Positions 5,580 through 5,748 of a stretch of 5,748 nt of DNA are shown in pieces. Numbering within the stretch: position 1 is the stretch's first letter; each line of letters opens with the position of its first letter. The DNA comes from Pseudomonadota bacterium (lineage in GTDB: Bacteria; Pseudomonadota; Gammaproteobacteria; Burkholderiales; Burkholderiaceae_C): NCBI GenBank assembly GCA_023435325.1, contig JAEYRT010000016.1, positions 1 through 5,748 on the forward strand. Direction: 5' to 3'. The translations under genes and the position numbers were made by a program. The notes under the pieces were generated by a model that saw only the letters and a program-made list of their open reading frames with translations, did no database searches and was not told where the DNA came from.

Positions 5580-5607
5580 CTCTTGCCTCTTGCCTCTTGC
5601 CTCTTGC
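5580..5607. repeat. Four tandem copies of CTCTTGC
   Basis: The 7-base unit is repeated four times without mismatch over 28 bases, between the NTF2-like gene (stop at 5514) and the ORF starting at 5689. Such heptamer runs are prone to slippage. It lies outside any supported coding region, so copy changes would alter spacing rather than reading frame. Confidence 0.9.
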
Positions 5608-5655
5608 GCAATGTCTTTGCAGCATTTGCCTGAAAACCTTGGACACACAGCGCAC

Positions 5656-5687
5656 AATGCACTTTTTTTCATAGCAAAAAGTGCATT
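5656..5687. promoter_or_regulatory. Perfect 12-bp inverted repeat next to a start codon
   Basis: AATGCACTTTTT (5656-5667) and AAAAAGTGCATT (5676-5687) are perfectly complementary with an 8-base loop. The right arm ends one base before ATG 5689. As RNA the hairpin would cover the ribosome-binding region; as DNA it could be an operator. On neither strand does a T-run follow the stem, so it is not a standard terminator. Confidence 0.6.
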
Positions 5688-5688
5688 C

Positions 5689-5748
5689 ATGAACCCACAA
5701 AGCTTTGCAATTGCGTTTTTCACCATCGGCGAACTGGAAGGCCTGAGC
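5689..5748 (+). CDS. Start of an unidentified ORF, cut by the right window edge
   Basis: ATG 5689 opens a frame of 20 codons with no stop (MNPQSFAIAFF then TIGELEGLS). No ribosome-binding site is visible; the upstream bases are the right arm of the 12-bp inverted repeat. The fragment is too short to assign to a family. The position, after a gene and a long spacer, is plausible for a new gene, but the true start may lie further right. Confidence 0.35.
   Translation, partial: MNPQSFAIAFFTIGELEGLS

Noticed and set aside
1..5748. CRISPR array, tRNA, rRNA or insertion sequence
   Set aside because: I saw no regularly spaced repeats, tRNA-like fold, rRNA sequence or transposase on either strand.

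Overview
The window looks like ordinary chromosomal DNA from a betaproteobacterium of the order Burkholderiales, most likely family Comamonadaceae (Comamonas, Acidovorax or Delftia-like). The reasons are the moderately high GC content, a Bug/TctC-type periplasmic binding protein (a family strongly expanded in this group), a CDP-6-deoxy-glucoseen-reductase-like flavoprotein next to a YeeZ-like SDR protein, a classic azurin, and short GC-rich stem-loop terminators. This placement comes from memory of these families, not from a search.

Layout, left to right. Positions 1-777 on the minus strand hold the N-terminal 259 codons of an NAD(P)-binding SDR/epimerase-like protein that runs off the left edge. 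A 243-base divergent spacer follows. A 345-residue 2Fe-2S/FAD/NAD(P)H reductase lies at 1021-2058 and ends in a strong terminator at 2078-2100. An AT-rich spacer with a 17-base dyad leads to an exported Bug/TctC solute-binding protein (2336-3313), closed by a terminator at 3344-3366. A pRiA4b ORF-3 family protein follows (3545-4168). The 324-base gap at 4169-4492 has no gene but is dense in inverted repeats: a nested palindrome at 4178-4269, then several operator-like dyads in front of azurin. Azurin (4493-4948) carries a signal peptide and a complete type-1 copper site, and ends in a terminator at 4990-5019. A small NTF2/lumazine-binding-like protein lies at 5131-5514. The right end has a 7-base unit repeated four times and a perfect 12-bp inverted repeat that ends one base before the start of an unidentified ORF cut off by the window edge.

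The complete plus-strand genes appear to be separate transcription units. Three of the four are followed by a clear intrinsic terminator or a terminator-like hairpin, and spacers are 160 to 330 bases. I see no pathway linking them: an electron-transfer flavoprotein, an orphan solute receptor, a putative fold-only protein, a periplasmic copper electron carrier and a small NTF2-fold protein. I found no convincing undescribed system. The most rewarding parts are the non-coding structures around azurin and at the right end.
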